Position numbers and translations under genes: made by a program. A stretch of DNA of 6,719 nt from an uncultured Holophagaceae bacterium. GTDB lineage: Bacteria > Acidobacteriota > Holophagae > Holophagales > Holophagaceae. A model generated the notes under the pieces. The model was not told the origin of the DNA. It searched no databases and worked only from the letters and a program-made list of their open reading frames with translations. This document shows positions 1 through 5,534 of the stretch, in pieces; the stretch's first letter is position 1; each line of letters begins with the position of its first letter. The stretch spans positions 1-6,719 of the forward strand of contig CAIRAS010000291.1 in assembly GCA_903876615.1 (NCBI GenBank). Reading direction: 5' to 3'.

Positions 1-140
1 ACCCAGCGCCCCGCAGGCAGCTCCGGCGCCTCGGCCCCCAGCCGCTGCCGCCAGGCCGCCGGCAGACCCCGGGCGCAGGCCCGGGCCGCGGCACCGGCCA
101 GGGACACGGCCAGGCGGTAGCTGAGGTCGAGGGTGTCCAC
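1..140 (-). CDS. N-terminal fragment of a gene running off the left edge; possibly Kdo transferase-like
   Basis: Only the first 46 codons are present, reading leftward from a GTG at 140-138. Of these codons 43 end in G or C, as in the sure genes of this window, and an in-frame TGA lies five codons upstream (155-153), so this GTG is the earliest possible start. A weak GAGAG/GGTGAG purine stretch precedes it. The peptide opens with a hydrophobic, Ala/Leu-rich helix (YRLAVSLAGAAARACARGLP), then reads AAWRQRLGAEAPELPAGRW. A membrane-proximal helix followed by a basic 'WRQRLG' and a Trp-containing strand resembles the start of 3-deoxy-D-manno-octulosonic acid transferase (KdtA/WaaA), which adds Kdo to lipid A precursor at the inner membrane. 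That identity is a guess from the pattern; no catalytic motif is in view. It lies 55 bases downstream of the secreted-protein gene on the same strand, so the two could be cotranscribed. Confidence 0.55.
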   Translation of the reverse strand, partial: MDTLDLSYRLAVSLAGAAARACARGLPAAWRQRLGAEAPELPAGRW

Positions 141-195
141 CTCACCACGCTCTCATAAATTCAGGTCTGGGCGGTAGCTATCGGGATCCCCCGCC

Positions 196-1284
196 TCAGT
201 TGCAGCGGGTGTATTCCTTGCCGTCGCCGGTGATGATGGGCCAGCCGCTGGAGTTGGTTGTCACCTTCATGGGCAGGGGCGTCCAGGTGGCGCCCTCGGT
301 GGAGACGTGGAGCAGGCCGCCCTGGATCCGCCAGAACATTCGCTGGGGGCCGCCCTGGCCCTGGCTGGCGTAGGTTCCGCCACTGCCGGAGGAGTAGTTC
401 TCGCCGCCGCGGGACACGGTCATGACGCCGTCCCGGGAGAAGGCCACGGTCTCCTGGGTGCTGCGGCCCGAGCCGCTCCCGCCCGTGGCCTTGTAGCTGA
501 AGTGGCACCAGCGTCCCGAGAGCAGCAGCTGGGCCAGCTGCTGGTCCTGGGCACCCGTGCCGATGGAGCCCGCGCCAGCACCGGCAGCCTGGCCCGGAAC
601 CGCGGTGGCCGCGCCACCTTCCTCCCGCAGGAGGGGGAACTTCAGGCCGTTGATCTCCAGCTGCACGCCCTTGGAGTCGGGGTGGAGCAGGAACAGGTAG
701 GTGGTGCCGTTGGTGTCCTGGATCGTACCTGACAGGCTCTTGCCCACGAGGCGGGCCTGCATGGCGGCCTCCTGCCCCGCGCGCAGGAACCGGCCGCGAT
801 AGCCCGCCCCCTCCCGCTCCAGCACCACCGTGGCTTGGTCGCTGGAGAAGCGGCCCACGAAGGGATCCGTGGCCGTCTTGCCCGCCGGACGGCCCGCGGT
901 CAGGTCGCCCACGATGCCCCCACCCGGAGGGCCCCCGCTGCGGGTGAACGCCAGCTGGCGCGCGGTAGCGACCTGCGGAGCGCCGTCGGGACCGAGCTCG
1001 GCCATGACCACCGCCAGCGCATCGCCCTTGGCCATGGCTTCCAGGTAGGCGCGCGCACCGGCTCCCGCGGCCTCGCCCAGGAAGGTGCCGGCAGCGTCGA
1101 TCCGGCCGCGGACATGATAGGACAGGCCCGCTCCGGAGAGGCTGCCCGTGACGCTGTCGCCGCTCCCCTTCAGGACGAGGGTGATCGCGCCCTTCTGCCC
1201 CGCCAGGGACCAGGTGCCCACCACCCCCTGGGCCAGGAGGGGCATCGCCAAGACGATCCAGGCTGCCGGGAGCCTCGCGCGCAT
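196..1284 (-). CDS. Secreted 362-residue protein of unknown function with two related beta modules and a disulfide-type C-terminal domain
   Basis: No family is recognised. The start ATG (1284-1282) has GGAGG at 1294-1290, five bases upstream. Residues 1-20 form a Sec signal peptide: Arg2/Arg4, a hydrophobic core (AAWIVLAMPLLAQG), then cleavage near Ala18-Gln19-Gly20, so the mature protein should be periplasmic or secreted. Three parts follow. Module 1 (about 21-115) begins VVGTWSLAGQKGAITLVLKG and contains a GSLSGAG turn. Module 2 (about 141-220) begins PFVGRFSSDQATVVLEREG and contains SLSGTIQDTNG. Both have the 'VG-x-aromatic, alternating hydrophobic strands, S-x-SG' pattern and look like diverged copies of one beta-rich unit. 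A Gly/Ala linker (222-245) leads to a third domain (250-362) starting LLLSGRWCHFSY and ending GKEYTRCN. Cys260 and Cys361 are the only cysteines and bracket this domain, suggesting a disulfide. Neighbours do not reveal its role; it is transcribed away from the CobW-type gene. Confidence 0.87.
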   Translation of the reverse strand: MRARLPAAWIVLAMPLLAQGVVGTWSLAGQKGAITLVLKGSGDSVTGSLSGAGLSYHVRGRIDAAGTFLGEAAGAGARAYLEAMAKGDALAVVMAELGPDGAPQVATARQLAFTRSGGPPGGGIVGDLTAGRPAGKTATDPFVGRFSSDQATVVLEREGAGYRGRFLRAGQEAAMQARLVGKSLSGTIQDTNGTTYLFLLHPDSKGVQLEINGLKFPLLREEGGAATAVPGQAAGAGAGSIGTGAQDQQLAQLLLSGRWCHFSYKATGGSGSGRSTQETVAFSRDGVMTVSRGGENYSSGSGGTYASQGQGGPQRMFWRIQGGLLHVSTEGATWTPLPMKVTTNSSGWPIITGDGKEYTRCN

Positions 1285-1310
1285 GGGTGCCTCCAGGAAA
1301 GTGTCGGCAC

Positions 1311-1316
1311 AGTGTA
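1311..1316 (-). promoter_or_regulatory. Candidate -10 box for the secreted-protein gene
   Basis: On the minus strand this reads TACACT, a reasonable sigma-70-type -10 hexamer (4 of 6 to TATAAT), 26 bases upstream of the ATG at 1284 and ahead of its GGAGG. No convincing TTGACA-like -35 is seen at 16-18 bases: the region there reads TTCGGTTCACC. Treat it as a weak suggestion only. Confidence 0.22.
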
Positions 1317-1380
1317 GCGGCGGGAGGGAAGGTGAACCGAAAAAACAGGAATGAAGGCCATTTCTTGATCAGCTTTTGAT

Positions 1381-1440
1381 CGGTGTTCATCGGTGTTCAT
1401 CGGTGGCCAATCTTGCTTTTTCGGTGTTTCTCGGTGGCAA
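1381..1440. repeat. Short-period (10-base) intergenic repeat array, CGGTGTTCAT type
   Basis: Two exact tandem copies of CGGTGTTCAT (1381-1390, 1391-1400) run into a third, diverged copy CGGTGGCCAA (1401-1410). After an 11-base gap the same pattern recurs as CGGTGTTTCT (1422-1431) and CGGTGGCAA (1432-1440). Read on the minus strand the unit is ATGAACACCG. The array sits between the divergent starts of the secreted-protein gene and the CobW-type gene and belongs to neither. It is followed leftward by a small dyad, GATCA (1367-1371) and TGATC (1377-1381). The unit length (10 with no spacers) excludes CRISPR. Similar CACCGATGAACACCGATG-style arrays are, from general experience, dispersed in intergenic regions of several environmental Gram-negative phyla; their function is not known to me. 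Confidence 0.75.
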
Positions 1441-1446
1441 ATGACC

Positions 1447-1507
1447 GTTGAGCTTGTCTGCCTCGCCGCCTTCAGCGGTGGCCCTGCTCCACGGCGGCTC
1501 GCTCAAC
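1447..1507 (+). promoter_or_regulatory. Nested dyad in the upstream region of the CobW-type GTPase gene
   Basis: GTTGAGC (1447-1453) is the exact reverse complement of GCTCAAC (1501-1507), and inside them GCCGCC (1465-1470) is matched by GGCGGC (1493-1498). If transcribed, this stretch could fold into a two-tier stem ending 41 bases before the GTPase start codon. It is not an AT-rich Zur-type operator and has no U-tract, so it is not a classical terminator. GC-rich DNA gives such dyads by chance, so confidence is low. Confidence 0.25.
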
Positions 1508-1548
1508 CATTGTTGGAACCCCGCCTTAGCGCCCGGCATCATGGAGGG

Positions 1549-2577
1549 ATGGTCACCTCCGCACTCGTCGAAGTCCTCATCGTCACGGGCCCTCTGGGCG
1601 CCGGGAAGACCACGGCCGTGAACCGGCTGCTCAAGGCCGAGGTGGCGGCGGGGCGGCGGGTGGCGGTACTCATCAATGAGTTCGGCGCCATCAGCGTGGA
1701 CGGCACCCTGGTGGACGCGGAGCGGCCGGAGCTGGCGGGGGTGGAGAACCTGGTGAACGGCTGCGCCTGCTGCAGCCTGCGAGATGACGTGGTGGCCACC
1801 CTCAAGGCCTGGTGCGACCAACCCGAGGGCGTCGGCCCCCAGCGGGTGGTGCTGGAGACCACGGGCCTGGCGGATCCCACGGACCTGCTGGACCTGGAGC
1901 TGGAACCCGAGCTGGTCGGACGCCTGCGGCTGGCAGGGCTGCTGACGGTCATCTCGAGCCTCTCCCCGGTGGACCACCTGCAGACCAAGCCCCTGGTGCA
2001 TCGCCAGGCGGCCCTGGCCAGCCTCATCCAGCTCAGCAAGGGGGACCTCGATCCCTCGGCCGCCGTGGCCTGGGAGGGCGAGCTGCGGGCGGCCTTCCAA
2101 CAGATCCCCCTGGTGGCCACGCGCCACGGAGTGGCCCCCGAGGGGAGCCCGGACCCCTGGCTGGGCGACGTGCGCCCCCTGCCCGAGGGCTGGGCCCCGG
2201 CGCTCGGCGCCAGCTTCGCCGCGGCCCGGTCCCTCACCCTGCACTGGGACCACCCGGTGGAGCCCGCGGCCCTGGAGGCCCTGCTGCTGGCCCCGCCGGC
2301 CTGCGGCGAGCTGCTCCGCGCCAAGGGCGTCTGCGCCTTCGCAGGCTGGGCCACCCGGGCCGATGGCAGCGACCGCTGGGCCTTCCAGCTGGCGGATGGC
2401 CGCCTGGAGATCTCCCCCCTGCCGCTGGGCACGAACGGCAGCGCCGCGGCCTGCGCGGCCGTGGTCATCGGCACGGGCCTCGACCGGGACCACTGGCAGA
2501 AAGCCCTGCGGGCGCTTGAGCAGGCGCCCCTGGGGCAGCGCCGGAAGCTGCAGATGGGTCATGGGCCTCAGCAGTAG
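1549..2577 (+). CDS. COG0523/CobW-family GTPase (G3E class, putative metallochaperone)
   Basis: A 342-residue cytosolic GTPase of the family that includes CobW, YjiA, HypB-like and Zur-regulated zinc chaperones, which use GTP hydrolysis to deliver a metal ion to a target enzyme. Motifs in order: Walker A GPLGAGKTT (14-22); NEFG (43-46); the family's metal-binding CxCC in NGCACCSLRDD (Cys72, Cys74, Cys75); the Walker B-like ETTGLADP (103-110); and a base-recognition motif that reads SKGD (163-166) where NKxD or TKxD is usual. A CobW C-terminal-type domain follows (about 225-325), ending VVIGTGLDRDHWQKAL. No His-rich metal loop is present. The start at 1549 fits the usual distance of about 13 residues to the Walker A. 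However, its GGAGGG (1543-1548) touches the ATG, so translation may be leaderless, or may begin at an upstream in-frame TTG (1510 or 1513). The metal and client protein cannot be told from the neighbours. Confidence 0.95.
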   Translation: MVTSALVEVLIVTGPLGAGKTTAVNRLLKAEVAAGRRVAVLINEFGAISVDGTLVDAERPELAGVENLVNGCACCSLRDDVVATLKAWCDQPEGVGPQRVVLETTGLADPTDLLDLELEPELVGRLRLAGLLTVISSLSPVDHLQTKPLVHRQAALASLIQLSKGDLDPSAAVAWEGELRAAFQQIPLVATRHGVAPEGSPDPWLGDVRPLPEGWAPALGASFAAARSLTLHWDHPVEPAALEALLLAPPACGELLRAKGVCAFAGWATRADGSDRWAFQLADGRLEISPLPLGTNGSAAACAAVVIGTGLDRDHWQKALRALEQAPLGQRRKLQMGHGPQQ

Positions 2578-2600
2578 CCCTCGATTCAGGATCCAGAGTT

Positions 2601-2806
2601 GAACCGCAGATGACGCAGATGGCGCGGATGGGCGGCGTTCCACCATGCTTGGGTTCTGTAGCGGGCCCCTTGAGGCTTCCATGGCGGCGCCTGTCCCGGG
2701 GCCTAAGCCTGGGGCGGGTCACCACGCCACCCCACAGTCAGGCATTCACCCCTGGAACCCGTGGGTTCACCGGGTTCATCTGCGGCATCTGCGACATCTG
2801 TGGTTT
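2601..2806. repeat. Intergenic element bounded by 29-base imperfect inverted repeats built from 9-base units
   Basis: This fills most of the 332-base gap between the GTPase stop (2577) and the tex start (2910). The left arm (2602-2630) is AACC followed by the units CGCAGATGA, CGCAGATGG and CGCGGATGG (2605-2631, overlapping the last C). The right arm (2777-2805) is CATCTGCGG, CATCTGCGA, CATCTGTGG then TT. Reverse-complemented, it matches the left arm at 25 of 29 positions. The 9-base rhythm continues inward from the right arm as CACCGGGTT (2768-2776) and CCGTGGGTT. The 146 bases between the arms hold a GAACCC-GT-GGGTTC palindrome (2755-2768) but no credible gene. It could be a non-autonomous mobile or REP-like palindromic element, or a structured RNA if transcribed. 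No transposase is present. Which of these it is remains inference. Confidence 0.7.
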
Positions 2807-2862
2807 GCTTCTTCAGATTGAAGCCGCCCGGTAACCCGGAAACCCGCATCTGATCGCGGGCT

Positions 2863-2871
2863 TGGTATCAT
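2863..2871 (+). promoter_or_regulatory. Candidate extended -10 promoter for tex
   Basis: TG at 2863-2864, one base, then TATCAT at 2866-2871 forms an extended -10 element. It would start transcription near 2878 and leave a leader of about 32 bases that contains the AAGGAG ribosome binding site. No -35 hexamer is visible at the normal spacing, which is tolerated for extended -10 promoters. It lies just outside the inverted-repeat element, giving the tex transcription unit a start of its own. Confidence 0.4.
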
Positions 2872-2898
2872 CCCCTTTTCCCCCGACCTGGGGGCAGC

Positions 2899-2904
2899 AA
2901 GGAG
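2899..2904 (+). promoter_or_regulatory. Ribosome binding site that fixes the tex start
   Basis: AAGGAG lies five bases before the GTG at 2910. It decides between this GTG and the longer in-frame reading from a TTG at 2862, which would add 16 residues unlike any Tex N-terminus (SSPFPPTWGQQGAG) and would overlap the candidate promoter. Confidence 0.8.
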
Positions 2905-2909
2905 CAGGT

Positions 2910-5534
2910 GTGGATCAAGTGCTCGACCTCATGGCCCGGGAGCTCAAACTCCCCCGCGCTGGCGTCGCCGCCATCGTGGCACTGCTGGAGGAGGGCAATA
3001 CCGTGCCCTTCATCGCCCGCTACCGAAAAGAGGCCACCGGCTCCCTCGACGAAGTGGCCATCCGAGCCGTGGAGGACCGGCACGCCTACTACAAGGACCT
3101 GCTGGACCGCCGCAAGACCGTGCTGAAGACCATCGCCGAGCAGGAGAAGCTGACCCCCGAGCTGCAGGCCAAGATCGAGCGAACCTGGGTGAAGGCCGAG
3201 CTCGAGGACCTCTACCTGCCCTACAAGCCCAAGAAGCGGACCAAGGCCACCGCAGCCAAGGAGCGGGGCCTCGAGCCCCTCCTGGACTCCCTGCTGGCCG
3301 ACGGCAGCGGCGCCGACCCCTTCCTGATCGCCGAGCCCTTCATCAAGGACGAGGACGGCCTGCGCGCGCCCTCGGAGTGCATGGAGGGCGCCGGCCACAT
3401 CCTCGCCGAGCGCCTCGCCGAGGACGCGGCCATCCGCGCCTGGCTGCGGCTCGAGTTCCACGAGCACGGGGTGCTGAAGTCCGTGATCCGCGAAGAGCGG
3501 AAGGCCGACCAGGCCGCCCTGCGCTTCCGGCCCTACTTCGACTTCTCCGAGCCCATCCGCAAGATACCCAGCCACCGCCTGCTCGCCCTGCGCCGGGGCG
3601 AGAAAGAGGACGTGCTGACCGTGAAGCTGCTCGTGGACCGCGAGACCTACGTCACCCAGCTGGTGGCGAAGATCCAGGTGGATCCGGGCAGCGGCTACCG
3701 GCGCTTCCTCCACGAGGTGGCCGGCGATGCCTACGACCGCCTGCTGGGGCCCGCCATCGAATCCGAGGTGCGCTACGAGGCCAAGAAGAAGGCCGACTTT
3801 GAAGCCATCAAGGTGTTCCAGCTGAACCTGGACCACCTGCTGCTGGCCCCCCCCGCGGGCCAGCTCTGCACCCTGGGCGTGGACCCGGGCATCCGCACCG
3901 GCTGCAAGCTGGTGGTCATCAACCGGCTGGGCCAGCTGGTCCAGAACAGCGTGATCTATCCCCTGGAGCCCAAGCGGGACCTGGACGGCAGCCGCGCGAT
4001 TCTGGAGAAGCTCTGCGCCGAGACCCCCGTAGAGGCCATCGCCATCGGCAATGGCACCGGCGGCCGCGAGGTGGAGGCCTTCCTCCGCGAGTGGCTGAAG
4101 GAGACCGGCCGCGAGGGCCTCATCTGCGTGACCGTGAGTGAGGCCGGCGCCTCGGTCTACTCCGCCAGCGACATCGCCCGGGAGGAGTTCCCGGAGCACG
4201 ACGTCACCGTGCGCGGCGCCGTGAGCATCGCCCGCCGCTTCCAGGATCCCCTGGCGGAGCTGGTCAAGGTCGACCCCAAGAGCATCGGCGTGGGGCAGTA
4301 CCAGCATGACGTCAACCAGACCTCCCTCAAGAAGGGCCTCGATGACGTGGTGGAGAGCTGCGTGAACCGGGTGGGCGTGGACCTGAACAGCGCCTCCTAC
4401 AAGCTGCTGGCCTACGTGGCCGGCATTGGCGAGAGCCTGGCCAAGGGCATCGTGGCGCACCGCTTCGAGCACGGCGCCTTCAAGCGCCGCGAGCAGCTCC
4501 TGGAGATCAGCCGCTTCGGCGCCAAGGCCTTCCAGCAGGCCGCGGGCTTCCTGCGCATCCGCGAGGGCGAGGACCCCCTGGACGCCTCGGCGGTGCACCC
4601 TGAGAGCTATCCCGTTGTCCAGCGCATCTGCCAGCTCACCGGCAAGACTGTGACCGAATTGCTCGGCAATGACGCGGTCCTGGACGCTCTGGATCCCAAG
4701 CTGCTGGTGGACGAGCGCTCCGGCCTCGAAACTGTCAAAGACATCCTGGATGAGCTGAAGAAGCCGGGCCGCGATCCCCGCCAGCGCTTCGAGGTGGTGG
4801 CGTTCCGCGAGGGCGTCAACAAGCCCAGCGACCTGGAAGTCGGCATGGAGCTCCAGGGCATCGTCACCAACGTGACCGACTTCGGCGCCTTCGTGGATGT
4901 CGGCGTCCACCAGGACGGCCTGGTGCACCTCTCCGAGATCGCCCACCGCTACGTGAAGAACCCCGCGGACGCCCTCAGCGTGGGCCAGGCCGTGAAGGTG
5001 AAGGTGCTGACCGTGGACCTGGAGGCCAAGCGCATTGCGCTGTCCATCAAGGCCCTGCTGCCCGCCCCGGAAGGGGCCGACCAGCCCCAGCCGCGCCACC
5101 ACCGCCGCGGCCCGGGCCGACCCGAGGGCGGCCAGCCCCGTCCACCCCGCCCCGAAGGCGCCCGGCCCCAGGGCCCCCGGCCCCCGCGGCCCGAGGGCTC
5201 GCGTCCGCCCCGGCCTGAGGGCTCCCGTCCACCCCGGCCCGAAGGCTCCCGTCCGCCTCGTCCCGAAGGCTCCCGCCCGCCCCGGCCTGAAGGCACCCAT
5301 CCGCCTCGGCCCGAGGGTTCCCGTCCGCCTCGGCCCGAGGGTTCCCGTCCGCCCCGGCCTGAAGGCCCCCGCCCACCCCGGCCCGAGGGTCCTCGCCCGC
5401 CCCGGCCCCAGGAAGCCCGGCCGCCCCGGCCCGAGCGCGAAGCTGTCCCGGCCCAGCCCGCGGGACCCGTGCTGCCGGCCTCCAGCGACTCCATCTCCGA
5501 GCTGATGGCCCGCTTCAACAAGGGTCATCGCTGA
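2910..5534 (+). CDS. tex: Tex, S1-domain transcription accessory / RNA-binding protein, with a long repetitive C-terminal tail
   Basis: Tex is a conserved cytosolic nucleic-acid-binding protein, related to eukaryotic Spt6, thought to act with RNA polymerase and RNA. All family landmarks are present: the N-terminal helical part with TVPFIARYRKEATG (31-44) and LEDLYLPYKPKKRTKATAAK (98-117); the YqgF/RNase H-like domain with LGVDPGIRTGCK (322-333, Asp325), GNGTGGRE and VSEAGASVYSASDIA; the invariant IGVGQYQHDVNQ; the helix-hairpin-helix region (about 491-570) with AGFLRIREG and DPLDASAVHPESYP; and an S1 domain (about 641-715) with DFGAFVDVGVHQDGLVHLSE. The product is 874 residues, against about 770-785 for typical Tex. 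The excess is a Pro/Arg-rich tail (716-874) containing eleven tandem RPPRPEGS octapeptides (757-844) and ending SISELMARFNKGHR. The GTG start has AAGGAG five bases upstream. The stop overlaps the next start, so tex heads a likely operon. Confidence 0.97.
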   Translation: MDQVLDLMARELKLPRAGVAAIVALLEEGNTVPFIARYRKEATGSLDEVAIRAVEDRHAYYKDLLDRRKTVLKTIAEQEKLTPELQAKIERTWVKAELEDLYLPYKPKKRTKATAAKERGLEPLLDSLLADGSGADPFLIAEPFIKDEDGLRAPSECMEGAGHILAERLAEDAAIRAWLRLEFHEHGVLKSVIREERKADQAALRFRPYFDFSEPIRKIPSHRLLALRRGEKEDVLTVKLLVDRETYVTQLVAKIQVDPGSGYRRFLHEVAGDAYDRLLGPAIESEVRYEAKKKADFEAIKVFQLNLDHLLLAPPAGQLCTLGVDPGIRTGCKLVVINRLGQLVQNSVIYPLEPKRDLDGSRAILEKLCAETPVEAIAIGNGTGGREVEAFLREWLKETGREGLICVTVSEAGASVYSASDIAREEFPEHDVTVRGAVSIARRFQDPLAELVKVDPKSIGVGQYQHDVNQTSLKKGLDDVVESCVNRVGVDLNSASYKLLAYVAGIGESLAKGIVAHRFEHGAFKRREQLLEISRFGAKAFQQAAGFLRIREGEDPLDASAVHPESYPVVQRICQLTGKTVTELLGNDAVLDALDPKLLVDERSGLETVKDILDELKKPGRDPRQRFEVVAFREGVNKPSDLEVGMELQGIVTNVTDFGAFVDVGVHQDGLVHLSEIAHRYVKNPADALSVGQAVKVKVLTVDLEAKRIALSIKALLPAPEGADQPQPRHHRRGPGRPEGGQPRPPRPEGARPQGPRPPRPEGSRPPRPEGSRPPRPEGSRPPRPEGSRPPRPEGTHPPRPEGSRPPRPEGSRPPRPEGPRPPRPEGPRPPRPQEARPPRPEREAVPAQPAGPVLPASSDSISELMARFNKGHR
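5178..5441 (+). repeat. Eleven tandem 24-base repeats encoding the octapeptide RPPRPEGS in the Tex tail
   Basis: Copies begin at 5178 and every 24 bases to 5418, with no indels. The last residue of the unit varies (S, S, S, S, T, S, S, P, P), and one copy starts with His (5298-5321). The final two copies drift to RPPRPQEA and RPPRPERE. A further isolated copy, RPPRPEGA, lies at 5139-5162, separated by a 15-base RPQGP insert. Most differences between copies are synonymous third-base changes (CCC/CCG/CCT, CGT/CGC/CGG, GAG/GAA). The peptide is therefore better preserved than the DNA, which points to selection on the protein after expansion. Arrays of this kind can change copy number by slippage or recombination in steps that keep the frame. 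Confidence 0.93.

Noticed and set aside
113..179. Direct repeat of GGCGGTAGCT at 113-122 and 170-179
   Set aside because: A single pair of 10-mers, one inside a coding region, with no extended similarity or boundary structure; most likely coincidence.
170..195. Possible terminator for the secreted-protein gene (GGCGG 170-174 with CCGCC 191-195, enclosing GGGATCCC)
   Set aside because: The stem is only five base pairs with a long loop and is not followed by a T-run on the minus strand; such short GC dyads are expected by chance here.
161..1390. 409-codon open frame on the minus strand overlapping the secreted-protein gene in another frame
   Set aside because: Its peptide is dominated by Arg/Gly/Pro/His, typical of an out-of-frame reading of GC-rich DNA, while the overlapping 362-residue frame has a signal peptide and a GGAGG site.
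1381..1440. Possible CRISPR array
   Set aside because: The units are only 10 bases and adjoin each other with no spacers of regular length; no cas genes are present.
1387..2682. 431-codon open frame on the minus strand over the CobW-type gene and both repeat elements
   Set aside because: It is a shadow of a well-supported GTPase gene and crosses two intergenic repeats. Its peptide is low-complexity and carries no recognisable motif.
2843..2860. CCCGC/GCGGG hairpin just upstream of the tex promoter
   Set aside because: The stem is five base pairs with no T-run, too weak to call a terminator or operator in DNA of this composition.
2862..2909. Longer tex start at the in-frame TTG (2862)
   Set aside because: It has no ribosome site, the added residues do not resemble Tex, and it overlaps a likely -10 box. 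The GTG at 2910 has AAGGAG at ideal spacing.
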